Assembly (NCBI GenBank): GCA_029721435.1
Contig: CM056588.1
Span: 34,464,930 to 34,528,929, forward strand
Direction of reading: 5' to 3'
Length of the DNA: 64,000 nt
Source: Gymnothorax reevesii
Taxonomy: Eukaryota > Chordata > Actinopteri > Anguilliformes > Muraenidae
The notes under the pieces were generated by a model. That model made no database searches. It was not told where the DNA came from and saw nothing but the letters and a program-made list of their open reading frames with translations. Shown piece after piece: positions 23,888-35,800 of this stretch. Both the position numbers and the translations under genes were made by a program. The first letter of the stretch is position 1, and each line of letters begins with the position of its first letter.

Positions 23888-26800
23888 CTGGAGACATACA
23901 GAAAATAGCAGGTCCACAGTCCAGCTCCTTTTCTCAGCATGTCATGATGTATACACTGTGAGCATCATAATTCATTGGACACATTTTTTTTTTTAAATTT
24001 GGAGGTGCTTAACTTTTCCCCTGGTGTAAGCAATCATAGCAAGTATTGTAAAACATTTTAAGCGCAGTAAAGTTTTTGCTCAAGTTTTGTCCAGAAGAGG
24101 TGCACCAGCTTACATCATTGATGAAGTCCTCGATGTCAGTGGGGTCTCCCGGGGCTTTCCGCGGATACGTGGGGGAGGGCAGATAGTGGGGGGCATCTTT
24201 CCTGAGGGGCTGTTTCCCTCTGGGGTAATATGGAGGTGGAACCACCTCATTGGGGTTTCTCAGCTGGTCAATGTTGTATGCATTCTGAAAATAATACATT
24301 TCATCTGATTATGTATCAGACAAGATTGACTATAATATAATAATGATTAATATGTGACCACAAATTTACTTGACAAATGACATTATACAGCATACCAGTT
24401 ACAGCTACTGCTAAAGCCTTCAATAGTTATGCAATTAAATTATAATTTCCTGCCAAATGACAGTGCTATTTGTTGACTAATAGATATAATGAATGTAAAG
24501 TAAAATAAATCGTGAGGAAATAGTCTGCATAGCAATCTTTTGCAATTGGCAGATTCAGTATTAGCACGAACCTCGTCTTCCTCCCCTCCGCCCTGCTCGT
24601 CGTAGTTTAGAATGTTATCACGAATGTCATCGTCTGACACCCCTCCGAGAAGAGCTCCTTTATGAAAATGGCGCCGCCTGCAGTTCCCCACTGTAACCAC
24701 TAGGAGCAGCAGTACTGACCAAAGAAAGATTGTGAGGAGCAGGAGTCAGTAATGGGAAATGCCAGCCTCACACGAGCTGATCTGACTTTGGCGAAGTAAA
24801 CTTATGATTTTCCATATGAGTATCACACATTAGAAAGCATTGGCAATAAAATGCTGCTGAATGTCAGTTGCTGTGAAAATAGTGATGAAAATATGATTGA
24901 ATTTTTATCGAACCCACTTGTTGCATTTCTTCATGGTATCATTCATAGTATGGACTATGAGTCTTGTGATTGAAGGTCCCCTATTACGTCACCAGGAGCT
25001 CAGCCAGTTAGCCAACACAATCCATTAACAAGAGTTGTCAGAAAGACAACAAAGCTCGCCAGGGGGCAACCATCATTATTTACTGTTTTACTACCTGTGC
25101 TTTACTGTTTTACTACCTGTGCTTTAAAAAAACTTTAAGGTCAGGTAAAGGTCATGGTCAAGGTCACCAGGTCAAAATTTCGGCATCAGTACGTAGGTCT
25201 TGCACCAAGGAGTATACATGCAAAGTATGAAAGCCCTATCTCTCACGGATTAAAAGTTAAAGACAAGGTTAAAGTTTTTGTTATGGGCAAGGTTAAAGTT
25301 TTTTAAAGGTCGGGTAAAGGTCAAGGTCAAGGTCATCAGGTCAAACTTTGGCATCAGTAGGTAGGTCTTGCACCAAGAAGTACACATGCAAAGTATGAAA
25401 GCCCTGTCTCGCACGGTTCAAAAGTAATGGGCAAGGTTAAAGTTTTCTAAAGGTCGGTCAAAGGTCAAGGTCAAGGTCACGAGGTCAGAAATTTTGGCAT
25501 TGGTAGGTAGGTCTGGCATCAAGGAGTACACATGCAAAGTATGAAAGCCCTATCTCTCACGGATTAAAAGTTAAAGACAAGGTTAAAGTTTTTGTTATGG
25601 GCAAGGTTAAAGTTTTTTAAAGGTCGGGTAAAGGTCAAGGTCAAGGTCATCAGGTCAAACTTTGGCATCAGTAGGTAGGTCTTGCACCAAGAAGTACACA
25701 TGCAAAGTATGAAAGCCCTGTCTCGCACGGTTCAAAAGTTATGGGCAAGGTTAAAGTTTTCTAAAGGTCGGTCAAAGGTCAAGGTCAAGGTCACGAGGTC
25801 AGAAATTTTGGCATCGGTAGGTAGGTCTGGCATCAAGGAGTACACATGCAAAGTATGAAAGCCCTATCTCTCACGGTTCAAAAGTTATAGGCAAGGTTAA
25901 AGTTTTTGTTATGGGCAAGGTTAAAGTTTTTTAAAGGCCGATTAAAGGTCAAGGTCAAGGTCACCAGGTCAAAATTTCGGCATCAGTACGTAGGTCTTGC
26001 ACCAAGGAGTATACATGCAAAGTATGAAAGCCGTATCTCTCACTGTTTAAAAGTTATAGACAAGGTTAAAGTTTTTGTTATGGGCAAGGTTAAAGTTTTT
26101 TAAAGGTCGGGTAAAGGTCAAGGTCAAGGTCATCAGGTCAAACTTTGGCATCAGTAGGTAGGTCTTGCACCAAGGAGTACACATGCAAAGTATGAAAGCC
26201 CCGTCTCTCACAGTTCAAAAGTTATGGGCAAGGTTAAAGTTTTCTAAAGGTCTTTCAAAGGTCAAGGTCAAGGTCACGAGGTCAGAGATTTTGGCATCGG
26301 TAGGTAGGTCTGGCATCAAGGAGTACACATGCAAAGTATGAAAGCCCTATCTCTCACGGTTCAAAAGTTATAGGCAAGGTTAAAGTTTTTGTTATGGGCA
26401 AGGTTAAAGTTTTTTAAAGGTCGGGTAAAGGTCAAGGTCAAGGTCATCAGGTCAAACTTTGGCATCAGTAGGTAGGTCTTGCACCAAGGAGTACACATGC
26501 AAAGTATGAAAGCCCTGTCTCGCACGGTTCAAAAGTAATGGGCAAGGTTAAAGTTTTCTAAAGGTCGGTCAAAGGTCAAGGTCAAGGTCACGAGGTCAGA
26601 AATTTTGGCATTGGTAGGTAGGTCTGGCATCAAGGAGTACACATGCAAAGTATGAAAGCCCTATCTCTCACGGTTCAAAAGTTATAGGCAAGGTTAAAGT
26701 TTTTGTTATGGGCAAGGTTAAAGTTTTTTAAAGGTCGGGTAAAGGTCAAGGTCAAGGTCATCAGGTCAAACTTTGGCATCAGTAGGTAGGTCTTGCACCA

Positions 26801-29800
26801 AGGAGTACACATGCAAAGTATGAAAGCCCCGTCTCTCACAGTTCAAAAGTTATGGGCAAGGTTAAAGTTTTCTAAAGGTCGGTCAAAGGTCAAGGTCAAG
26901 GTCACGAGGTCAGAGATTTTGGCATCGGTAGGTAGGTCTGGCATCAAGGAGTACACATGCAAAGTATGAAAGCCCTATCTCTCACGGTTCAAAAGTTATA
27001 GGCAAGGTTAAAGTTTTTGTTATGGGCAAGGTTAAAGTTTTTTAAAGGCCGATTAAAGGTCATGGTCAAGGTCACCAGGTCAAAATTTCGGCATCAGTAC
27101 GTAGGTCTTGCACCAAGGAGTATACATGCAAAGTATGAAAGCCCTATCTCTCACGGATTAAAAGTTAAAGACAAGGTTAAAGTTTTTGTTATGGGCAAGG
27201 TTAAAGTTTTTTAAAGGTCGGGTAAAGGTCAAGGTCAAGGTCATCAGGTCAAACTTTGGCATCAGTAGGTAGGTCTTGCACCAAGAAGTACACATGCAAA
27301 GTATGAAAGCCCTGTCTCGCACGGTTCAAAAGTAATGGGCAAGGTTAAAGTTTTCTAAAGGTCGGTCAAGGTCAAGGTCACGAGGTCAGAAATTTTGGCA
27401 TTGGTAGGTAGGTCTGGCATCAAGGAGTACACATGCAAAGTATGAAAGCCCTATCTCTCACGGATTAAAAGTTAAAGACAAGGTTAAAGTTTTTGTTATG
27501 GGCAAGGTTAAAGTTTTTTAAAGGTCGGGTAAAGGTCAAGGTCAAGGTCATCAGGTCAAACTTTGGCATCAGTAGGTAGGTCTTGCACCAAGAAGTACAC
27601 ATGCAAAGTATGAAAGCCCTGTCTCGCACGGTTCAAAAGTTATGGGCAAGGTTAAAGTTTTCTAAAGGTCGGTCAAAGGTCAAGGTCAAGGTCACGAGGT
27701 CAGAAATTTTGGCATCGGTAGGTAGGTCTGGCATCAAGGAGTACACATGCAAAGTATGAAAGCCCTATCTCTCACGGTTCAAAAGTTATAGGCAAGGTTA
27801 AAGTTTTTGTTATGGGCAAGGTTAAAGTTTTTTAAAGGCCGATTAAAGGTCAAGGTCAAGGTCACCAGGTCAAAATTTCGGCATCAGTACGTAGGTCTTG
27901 CACCAAGGAGTATACATGCAAAGTATGAAAGCCGTATCTCTCACTGTTTAAAAGTTATAGACAAGGTTAAAGTTTTTGTTATGGGCAAGGTTAAAGTTTT
28001 TTAAAGGTCGGGTAAAGGTCAAGGTCAAGGTCATCAGGTCAAACTTTGGCATCAGTAGGTAGGTCTTGCACCAAGGAGTACACATGCAAAGTATGAAAGC
28101 CCCGTCTCTCACAGTTCAAAAGTTATGGGCAAGGTTAAAGTTTTCTAAAGGTCTTTCAAAGGTCAAGGTCAAGGTCACGAGGTCAGAGATTTTGGCATCG
28201 GTAGGTAGGTCTGGCATCAAGGAGTACACATGCAAAGTATGAAAGCCCTATCTCTCACGGTTCAAAAGTTATAGGCAAGGTTAAAGTTTTTGTTATGGGC
28301 AAGGTTAAAGTTTTTTAAAGGTCGGGTAAAGGTCAAGGTCAAGGTCATCAGGTCAAACTTTGGCATCAGTAGGTAGGTCTTGCACCAAGAAGTACACATG
28401 CAAAGTATGAAAGCCCTGTCTCGCACGGTTCAAAAGTAATGGGCAAGGTTAAAGTTTTCTAAAGGTCGGTCAAAGGTCAAGGTCAAGGTCACGAGGTCAG
28501 AAATTTTGGCATTGGTAGGTAGGTCTGGCATCAAGGAGTACACATGCAAAGTATGAAAGCCCTATCTCTCACGGTTCAAAAGTTATAGGCAAGGTTAAAG
28601 TTTTTGTTATGGGCAAGGTTAAAGTTTTTTAAAGGTCGGGTAAAGGTCAAGGTCAAGGTCATCAGGTCAAACTTTGGCATCAGTAGGTAGGTCTTGCACC
28701 AAGGAGTACACATGCAAAGTATGAAAGCCCCGTCTCTCACAGTTCAAAAGTTATGGGCAAGGTTAAAGTTTTCTAAAGGTCGGTCAAAGGTCAAGGTCAA
28801 GGTCACGAGGTCAGAGATTTTGGCATCGGTAGGTAGGTCTGGCATCAAGGAGTACACATGCAAAGTATGAAAGCCCTGTCTCTCACGGTTCAAAAGTTAT
28901 AGGCAAGGTTAAAGTTTTTGTTATGGGCAAGGTTAAAGTTTTTTAAAGGTCGGGTAAAGGTCAAGGTCAAGGTCATCAGGTCAAACTTTGGCATCAGTAG
29001 GTAGGTCTTGCACCAAGGAGTACACATGCAAAGTATGAAAGCCCTGTCTCTCACGGTTCAAAAGTTATGGGCAAGGTTAAAGTTTTCAAAAGGTCGGTCA
29101 AAGGTCAAGGTCACAAGGTCAGAAATTTTGGCATCGGTAGGTAGGTCTGGCATCAAGGAGTACACATGCAAAGTATGAAAGCCTTATCTCTCACGGTTCA
29201 AAAGTTATAGGCAAGGTTAAAGTTTTTGTTATGGGCAAGATTAAAGTTTTTTAAAGGTCGGTTAAAGGTCAAGGTCAAGGTCACCAGGTCAAAATTTCGG
29301 CATCAGTACGTAGGTCTTGCACCAAGGAGTATACATGCAAAGTATGAAAGCCGTATCTCTCACTGTTTAAAAGTTATAGACAAGCTTAAAGTTTTTGTTA
29401 TGGGCAAGGTTAAAGTTTTTTAAAGGTCGGGTTAAGGTCAAGGTCATCAGGTCAAACTTTGGCATCAGTAGGTAGGTCTTGCACCAAGGAGTACACATGC
29501 AAAGTATGAAAGCCCCGTCTCTCACGATTCAAAAGTTATGGGCAAGGTTAAAGTTTTCTAAAGGTCGGTCAAAGGTCAAGGTCAAGGTCATGAGGTCAGA
29601 GATTTTGGCATCGGTAGGTAGGTCTGGCATCAAGGAGTACACATGCAAAGTATGAAAGCCCTATCTCTCACGGTTCAAAAGTTATAGGCAAGGTTAAAGT
29701 TTTCTAAAGGTCGGTCAAAGGTCAAGGTCAAGGTCACGAGGTCAGAAATTTTGGCATCGGTAGGTAGGTCTGGCATCAAGGAGTACACATGCAAAGTATG

Positions 29801-32800
29801 AAATCCCTATCTCTCACAGTTCAAAAGTTATAGGCAAGGTTAAAGTTTTTCTGCACGCGGGCGGACGCGGACGGCGGGCGTACGACAATAGCTCTCCGGA
29901 CATTCGTCCCGGCGAGCTAAAAAATGTGTGCCTTCTTGACATCACAGGGTCAAGTGACTGTCCAGAGGCAAAGAGAGCTGATCAACTCAGTCAATCAGTT
30001 CCCTTTCAATTCTAGGTAGTCATTCCCCCTTGTGATGTCAGGAGGAAACAGATTTTGAAATGGCTTGTAATGACTATTTGGCAGTGCACAAAGTAAAATG
30101 ATACAGGATCTTTAAGACTGGAGACTCTTGCCTCCTACTAGGGACAAAATGAATAACTAGCCACATTCTTAGGAGAAAATGTACAATAATTCATGTTCAT
30201 ATGATACATGTCCACACAATAATTTAATTCATGGGCAAATGGACTTGTGCATGTGTGTGCAGACTTACGGAGTAGAAGCAACAAGCTGCCAATGATGATC
30301 AGCAGGGCGACAAAACTGAGCCCCACTTTTGTGCTGATAAAGGCTGCTGCCGTGGCTTTGCATTCCTCTGTTCTGTCGCAGAGGCACACCGTCACATTCA
30401 CCGCGCTCACAGCGGAGAGAGAGGGCGAGCCCGCATCAGACACTAAGACCTGCACGACATATAGGCCAGAGTCCACTTCTGACACAGGCTGCAGCACTCC
30501 ATGTGTGTCTGCAGTGGGAGCGAGAGAGGGGGGGAGAGGGAGGGAGAGAGTGAAAGAGAGAGAAAAAGTCCTGTTTTCTCCACCACAACAATGACTGAAA
30601 TTCTGCCTGCACATTTATACTGGATTTGTGCTAGTTTGTGTAAGGATAGTCTTTGGCATAGAATGGTGCTTTAGATCAGAGAGAGTTCCATTTCCTCTCT
30701 CATTTCCATCTAATTCCCGCTCAAAGTTGTCAAACACTCAGATCAATAGTCAAGAAAAAATTTCTATTTTTTCTCCCTAATTCACATTATGCAAAAAAAA
30801 AAAAAACATATCAAAGTTAAATAAAGTTATTTAACATCTGATTATTATATGACACGTAGAATCTCGCAACAGGTGGGGGCTTTACCGTTAACCTGGGCTA
30901 TGGTCCAAATTAGGCCTCCCAGGGCCTCAGAGATCAGGTGAAAGGTGAAGGGTGCGGCCTGAGGGGCCTGATCCTCATCTGTCGCCGTCAGGTACAACCC
31001 AGGGTGGGCGGAGTTACGGCACACGGTTCCGCTCAGGGGGAGGAGCTGCGGAGCAAAGTCATTGGTCTCCTGCAGCAGGAGCTCAACAGAGGCTGTGGTG
31101 GAGACTCCGCCCAGGTCTGAGAGAAACACACCAATCAGAACCTTACTTCCTGGTTTTCATCATCACAGAGAATCAGACAGCGTAGGAGCTATGAGGATGA
31201 GAACTACACATCAACACCAGAGGGTCAAAAATAACACCCTTTCCACCAAATTCCAGCCCTAAAAAAATGGAAAGCACCTTGAAAAAGAGATTTTGATCTC
31301 AATGGGACTTCCCTGGTTAAATAAAGAATAAACTAGAAAAGCACTCAGAGGGCGCAGACCTCCGCCAGGGGGGCAGCAAAACCCAAAAGCACGGCGACTG
31401 GAACCCCGGCCCCTTGGAAAAACTTGAAATCTTGAACTTTGGAGTATATCTCAGCAGTACTTTGGCCTAGATATGCCAAAATTTAATCACTAGTTCTTTG
31501 ACTGAATACCCACCTTCTCTGAAAATTTCATCAAAATCTGTCCATACCTTTTTGAGTTATTTTGGAACAATAGACAAACAAACAAACAAACCCAGGCAAA
31601 AACATAACCTCCTTGGCGGAAGTAATAAAAATAAATTAAACTTTGTAAACATTTAGATTCAGCAGAGGTCAAATCCATTTGTAAGGTCCCCGTGTGCACA
31701 AATGCCAAGATGTCCAAACTCATCTGCGGTGGCTTCAACTGGAGTATTTTGTGTCACTACAAAAATATTTTATTTTTAAACCTGATCCATGTGCTCCAAA
31801 CATGATGAGGTGACGACACTGACTAATTTTGAATCTTATTTTCGTGAAAAATTAAAGAAGGGCCCCCATTTCTCACCAGTATCTGTGACTTTGATCACAG
31901 CATAGTAAGTGTTGTCTTTTACGTGGGGTGACCGCAGGTCAAAGGTCTTCTGAGTCCTGAGTTCTCCAGTCTCAGGGTCGATTGACAGCCACCCCTCGGG
32001 GTCGGACTCCACTTCATATCTGGAATAGAGACAATACAGTGTTTAATTAAAATATATAGTGTCAGCATACTGTAAGAGTGAACAAAACAGCTCAGACAAC
32101 ACTTTCTTATCGGGAACCATTTTTATCTATCATAACGGGTATCAGAAAGACAGACTTTTTCATCCTTTCCATTATAGAATTGTCATTCCAAACCATAAAT
32201 TCAGTGTTTTGGGTTATACCTTAGAAAAACATACAAACTCAACAAAATCCTAATAAAGGTGATATGAAGTAGGTAGGTAAGGTAAAAGTGATATAATTGA
32301 ACATTAATTGCACTTTCCTGTCTATGAAGAAAAAAATGGCAGTTTCATTAATCTGAATTGAATTTCTGTATTTGCCATGTGACTTGAGAGAATTTGCACA
32401 AAGCAAAATTTCAGTCATAAATTGAAAAATTAAAAATGACCTGATCTAAGCTCTGGACAATCACAGATTTTTTCCATCCCATCATTCAGAATGGGAGACG
32501 CTGATGTACCTCAGTTTTGTGTTTTCGGGGTCAAACGCGATGTCGTGGGCCAGCATGGTTCCCGGAGCTGTGGACTCCAGAGCTTGCAGCCTGATTGGGT
32601 TTTTCCTGAAGTGCGGCGCCTCGTTTTCATTGGTAACCATGACAGTTACCGTGGCGCTGCGGGGAGTGTCTTGTGGGGCCTTAGAGCTTAGGGGAACCTC
32701 ATTTTCAATGGTCAGAATCAGCTGATGCTCTTTCTGAGACTCATAGTCCAGTGGCTGAACAAAAGGGAAACAGGCGATAAACATTTATGTACATGCGCCA

Positions 32801-35800
32801 CTGTTAGCATAGCGAAGAGAGGACATGCTAACTCCAGACGAGGGGAAATGACTAATGACCATTTTTGTACATGTGCTTACACTTAGCCTAGCACAGAAAG
32901 GGCACGCAAACTCCACACAAAGGGTAGAGTGGCAGAAGAACCATTCTGTACACATGCCACAGTTAGCCAAGCACAGCAAGGACAGGCCAACTCCACTCCA
33001 AGGGACAGTGGCTGAGTAACATTAAGAGGAATTTCTTCAGGTTTTAATAATACCACGAAGATGCCAAAATTAAAAACTTCAGAATCCCTTGGCCTCTGGG
33101 CTAAGCAGTGTTAAATAGGTTATTAAAATCATATAGTGCCTTCATGTTGAAAAAAAGAAAAAAAAACACGTAGGCCTACTCTGAGGCGCGTTTCCATCAA
33201 ACGCGATACTGAATTTCTCCTTGCTTTATTCGTGGGAGTTTGACTAGGGGATCATTTTTATTTTTGCGCTTTGAAGATTTGCTGCTCTGTTTGTGCCAAG
33301 AATCTATTCACTTCTACGGGACAACAACTTGGTAGAGGATTGATAGGCGAAATGACATCGCCAACCAATAGCAACGCCAGATGAGCATTATTTACACTCA
33401 AGGGGCGGTACTTCCTGGAATCTCAAAAAATCATCAACAACATGGTGATGCAAATGTTCCTATGCTACCTGATGCTACCGTCACAAGCGTTTTACTTAAC
33501 CCCCAGACCCTGCGTCCACCGGAATGGACATGACATATTTTTGGGTCTAGGCCATTAAAAATCTTTGATTTTTTTTGAACAATTGTTTGTTACTGATTGA
33601 TTACTGATTATCCAATCACAGTAAGGATATGACCGGTAACTTGATCTGAAATAACTGCAGACATCAGACAAGACGAGCATGGCTCCTGTGCTTGACAGGA
33701 GGAGTTAGGCTCCTTTTCTCCTCATAAATATTAACTTGTGTTGACTGTAGCCTAATCAATTTGCACTCAGCATAATTCTAACAATTCAATGTGATATTTT
33801 AAGTTACTCTGAATATATCTCATTACTGCAAAGTACACAATTTTTTTTTTTGTTCAGAGTCCATTCCAATGGACATCGGGTCTTGGGTGATGTTCATTCC
33901 AATGGACATCAGGTGCTGGGAGATATGAGCCAACACTTCATTATATAGTGTCATAGTGATATGCTAAAAATATATCCAATTTTTCTTTAGTTTTAATGAC
34001 ATTTCACGCCTGTTCAGTCGTGGCATCCATTGGAATGGACATGTAAAAATACTACTAAAAAATTGACTTGGCAAAAAGGTCTTTTTTCCCCTTCATTTCT
34101 ATATTGGAGAGGAGTAAAAAGCAACTGGATTAAATTTTTTTTGATCAGCAGAAAACAATCAGGTCTGAGGGGGTTGATGAACATTGCGCCCGCTTGAGAA
34201 TAAGCATATTGACCAAACTGATGATGTTGTCATATCTGATGCCGAGCTATACCACTACTTTTTTTGTGAAACTGTGTTGCACGTTATTTAATACAGCTAA
34301 CCTAGAGAGCTAGCTAGGCGGCAGGCGTTCCCATTATCTCAAGCAATGTAGCCAACAGCTGTTTGAATAAGTAGCAAGGTAGCTCAACAAGCCAATGCTG
34401 CTGCCGACAGCAATACTATTCGGAACACTGATCGACTTGTGTGAAATTTTTGCTAGACATGAATGTTTAGAGGTGGAGCGAAATTCGGATTTCGTGCATT
34501 CGCAACATTCCTGCTCGACATTCACTTCATGCATTGTCTCCTGCATGATCGGCCTAGCCTGGTGCGAACTAGCCACTTTTCGCAAGTAGGCTATTCGTGC
34601 CTTTGCACTGACTTTGAATGTAATCTGTCCTTGCGAAAAATACAATTTTTGGTGGAAACGCAGCTTTACAGTGTAGGTAATGACAGACCACGGGAGATAA
34701 TACATCTGCTATTCCCACCCCCTATTATCTTTTTGTCTTTCTTTTATCACAGCTTATGATTACATTGATTCATTCTTAAATTTTTGCAAATTGCTGTCCG
34801 TTGACTATTCATAATGTACAGCAGTGGTCCCCATCCCTCTTCTGGAGGCCCACCTGTCCTGCATGCTTTAGATTTCTCCATGCTTCAGCACAGGTGATTC
34901 AAATGATCAGCTCGTTAATCAGCCGCTAAAGCTGATTGATGACAGCCTGATCATTTGAATCACATGTGCTGGAGCAGGGAGAGATCCAAAACAAGCAGGA
35001 CAGGTGGGCCTCCAGGAGAGGGTTGGGGAACACTGATGTACAGTATGTCAGAGCATTTCTAACCAGTGCAATTCCACTGTCCGCCAGTAGATGGTGGTAC
35101 TAACCTGATGGACACACAGTTCAGACTGCGGTAAAGTATGAAAATCATTTTTCAGCCCTTCAAAACGGCAAATTACTTGTTTCTTTTTTAATTGTGATTG
35201 CCTCGAACAAAACCCAAGTTATCCCAAGGAAATCCTAGCTTCTCCTTATGCAGTTACCAGCATCTTACCTTCACCACAGAAATAATTCCCTCATTGGTGC
35301 TTGGGTCTGTTTGGACAGCGAAGTGTCCATCAGGGTCCCCTTCGACAATCTTATACTTGGTTCTCCAGTTTTCTGTGTTCGGCTCATCTTTGTCTGTAGA
35401 ACCTACTCTGCCGATCTCCTCCTTAATTCTGTTCTCCATGGCAAGCATTGAGTACTGAAGTCACAGATGTAGAAATACAATAGTTATGGTCAATAAACGG
35501 GGCCATGAAGTTTTGTAATAAATAAATGTACAAAATTTGAACATCCTAAATGCTCATCAAGTCTATCATTACCAGAATCTAATTATTCAATCACAGTCTT
35601 TACAGTAAAATATTCATCAAAATGTTCATCACCATGACATAATGCACTGTGAGATATTTTAACAGTTTTAACAGTTAACAATAAAAATTAAGACAGAAAT
35701 GCACATTTATATGATATTTGTTTGATCTGAGAGGCATTCATAAATGGCTATGATACAACAGGTATGGGAGGGGTAAGGTAAACCGTGTGTTGACAGGCTG

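Noticed and set aside
25906..29423. Recurrent 65-codon frame (starting MLWARLKFF) at 25906, 27017, 27807 and 29226
   Set aside because: It is translated tandem repeat: the frame appears only because the array units recur. It has no start context and no relation to a known family.
25126..29850. CRISPR-like array
   Set aside because: The units are contiguous, about 150 bases long and without unique spacers, in a vertebrate intron. It is a satellite/minisatellite.
30938..31262. Plus-strand frames opposite cdh15 exon 10
   Set aside because: They are antisense shadows of the cadherin exon without splice or start support; the same holds for plus-strand frames at 32491-32725, 30247-30594, 35198-35458 and 42763-43116.
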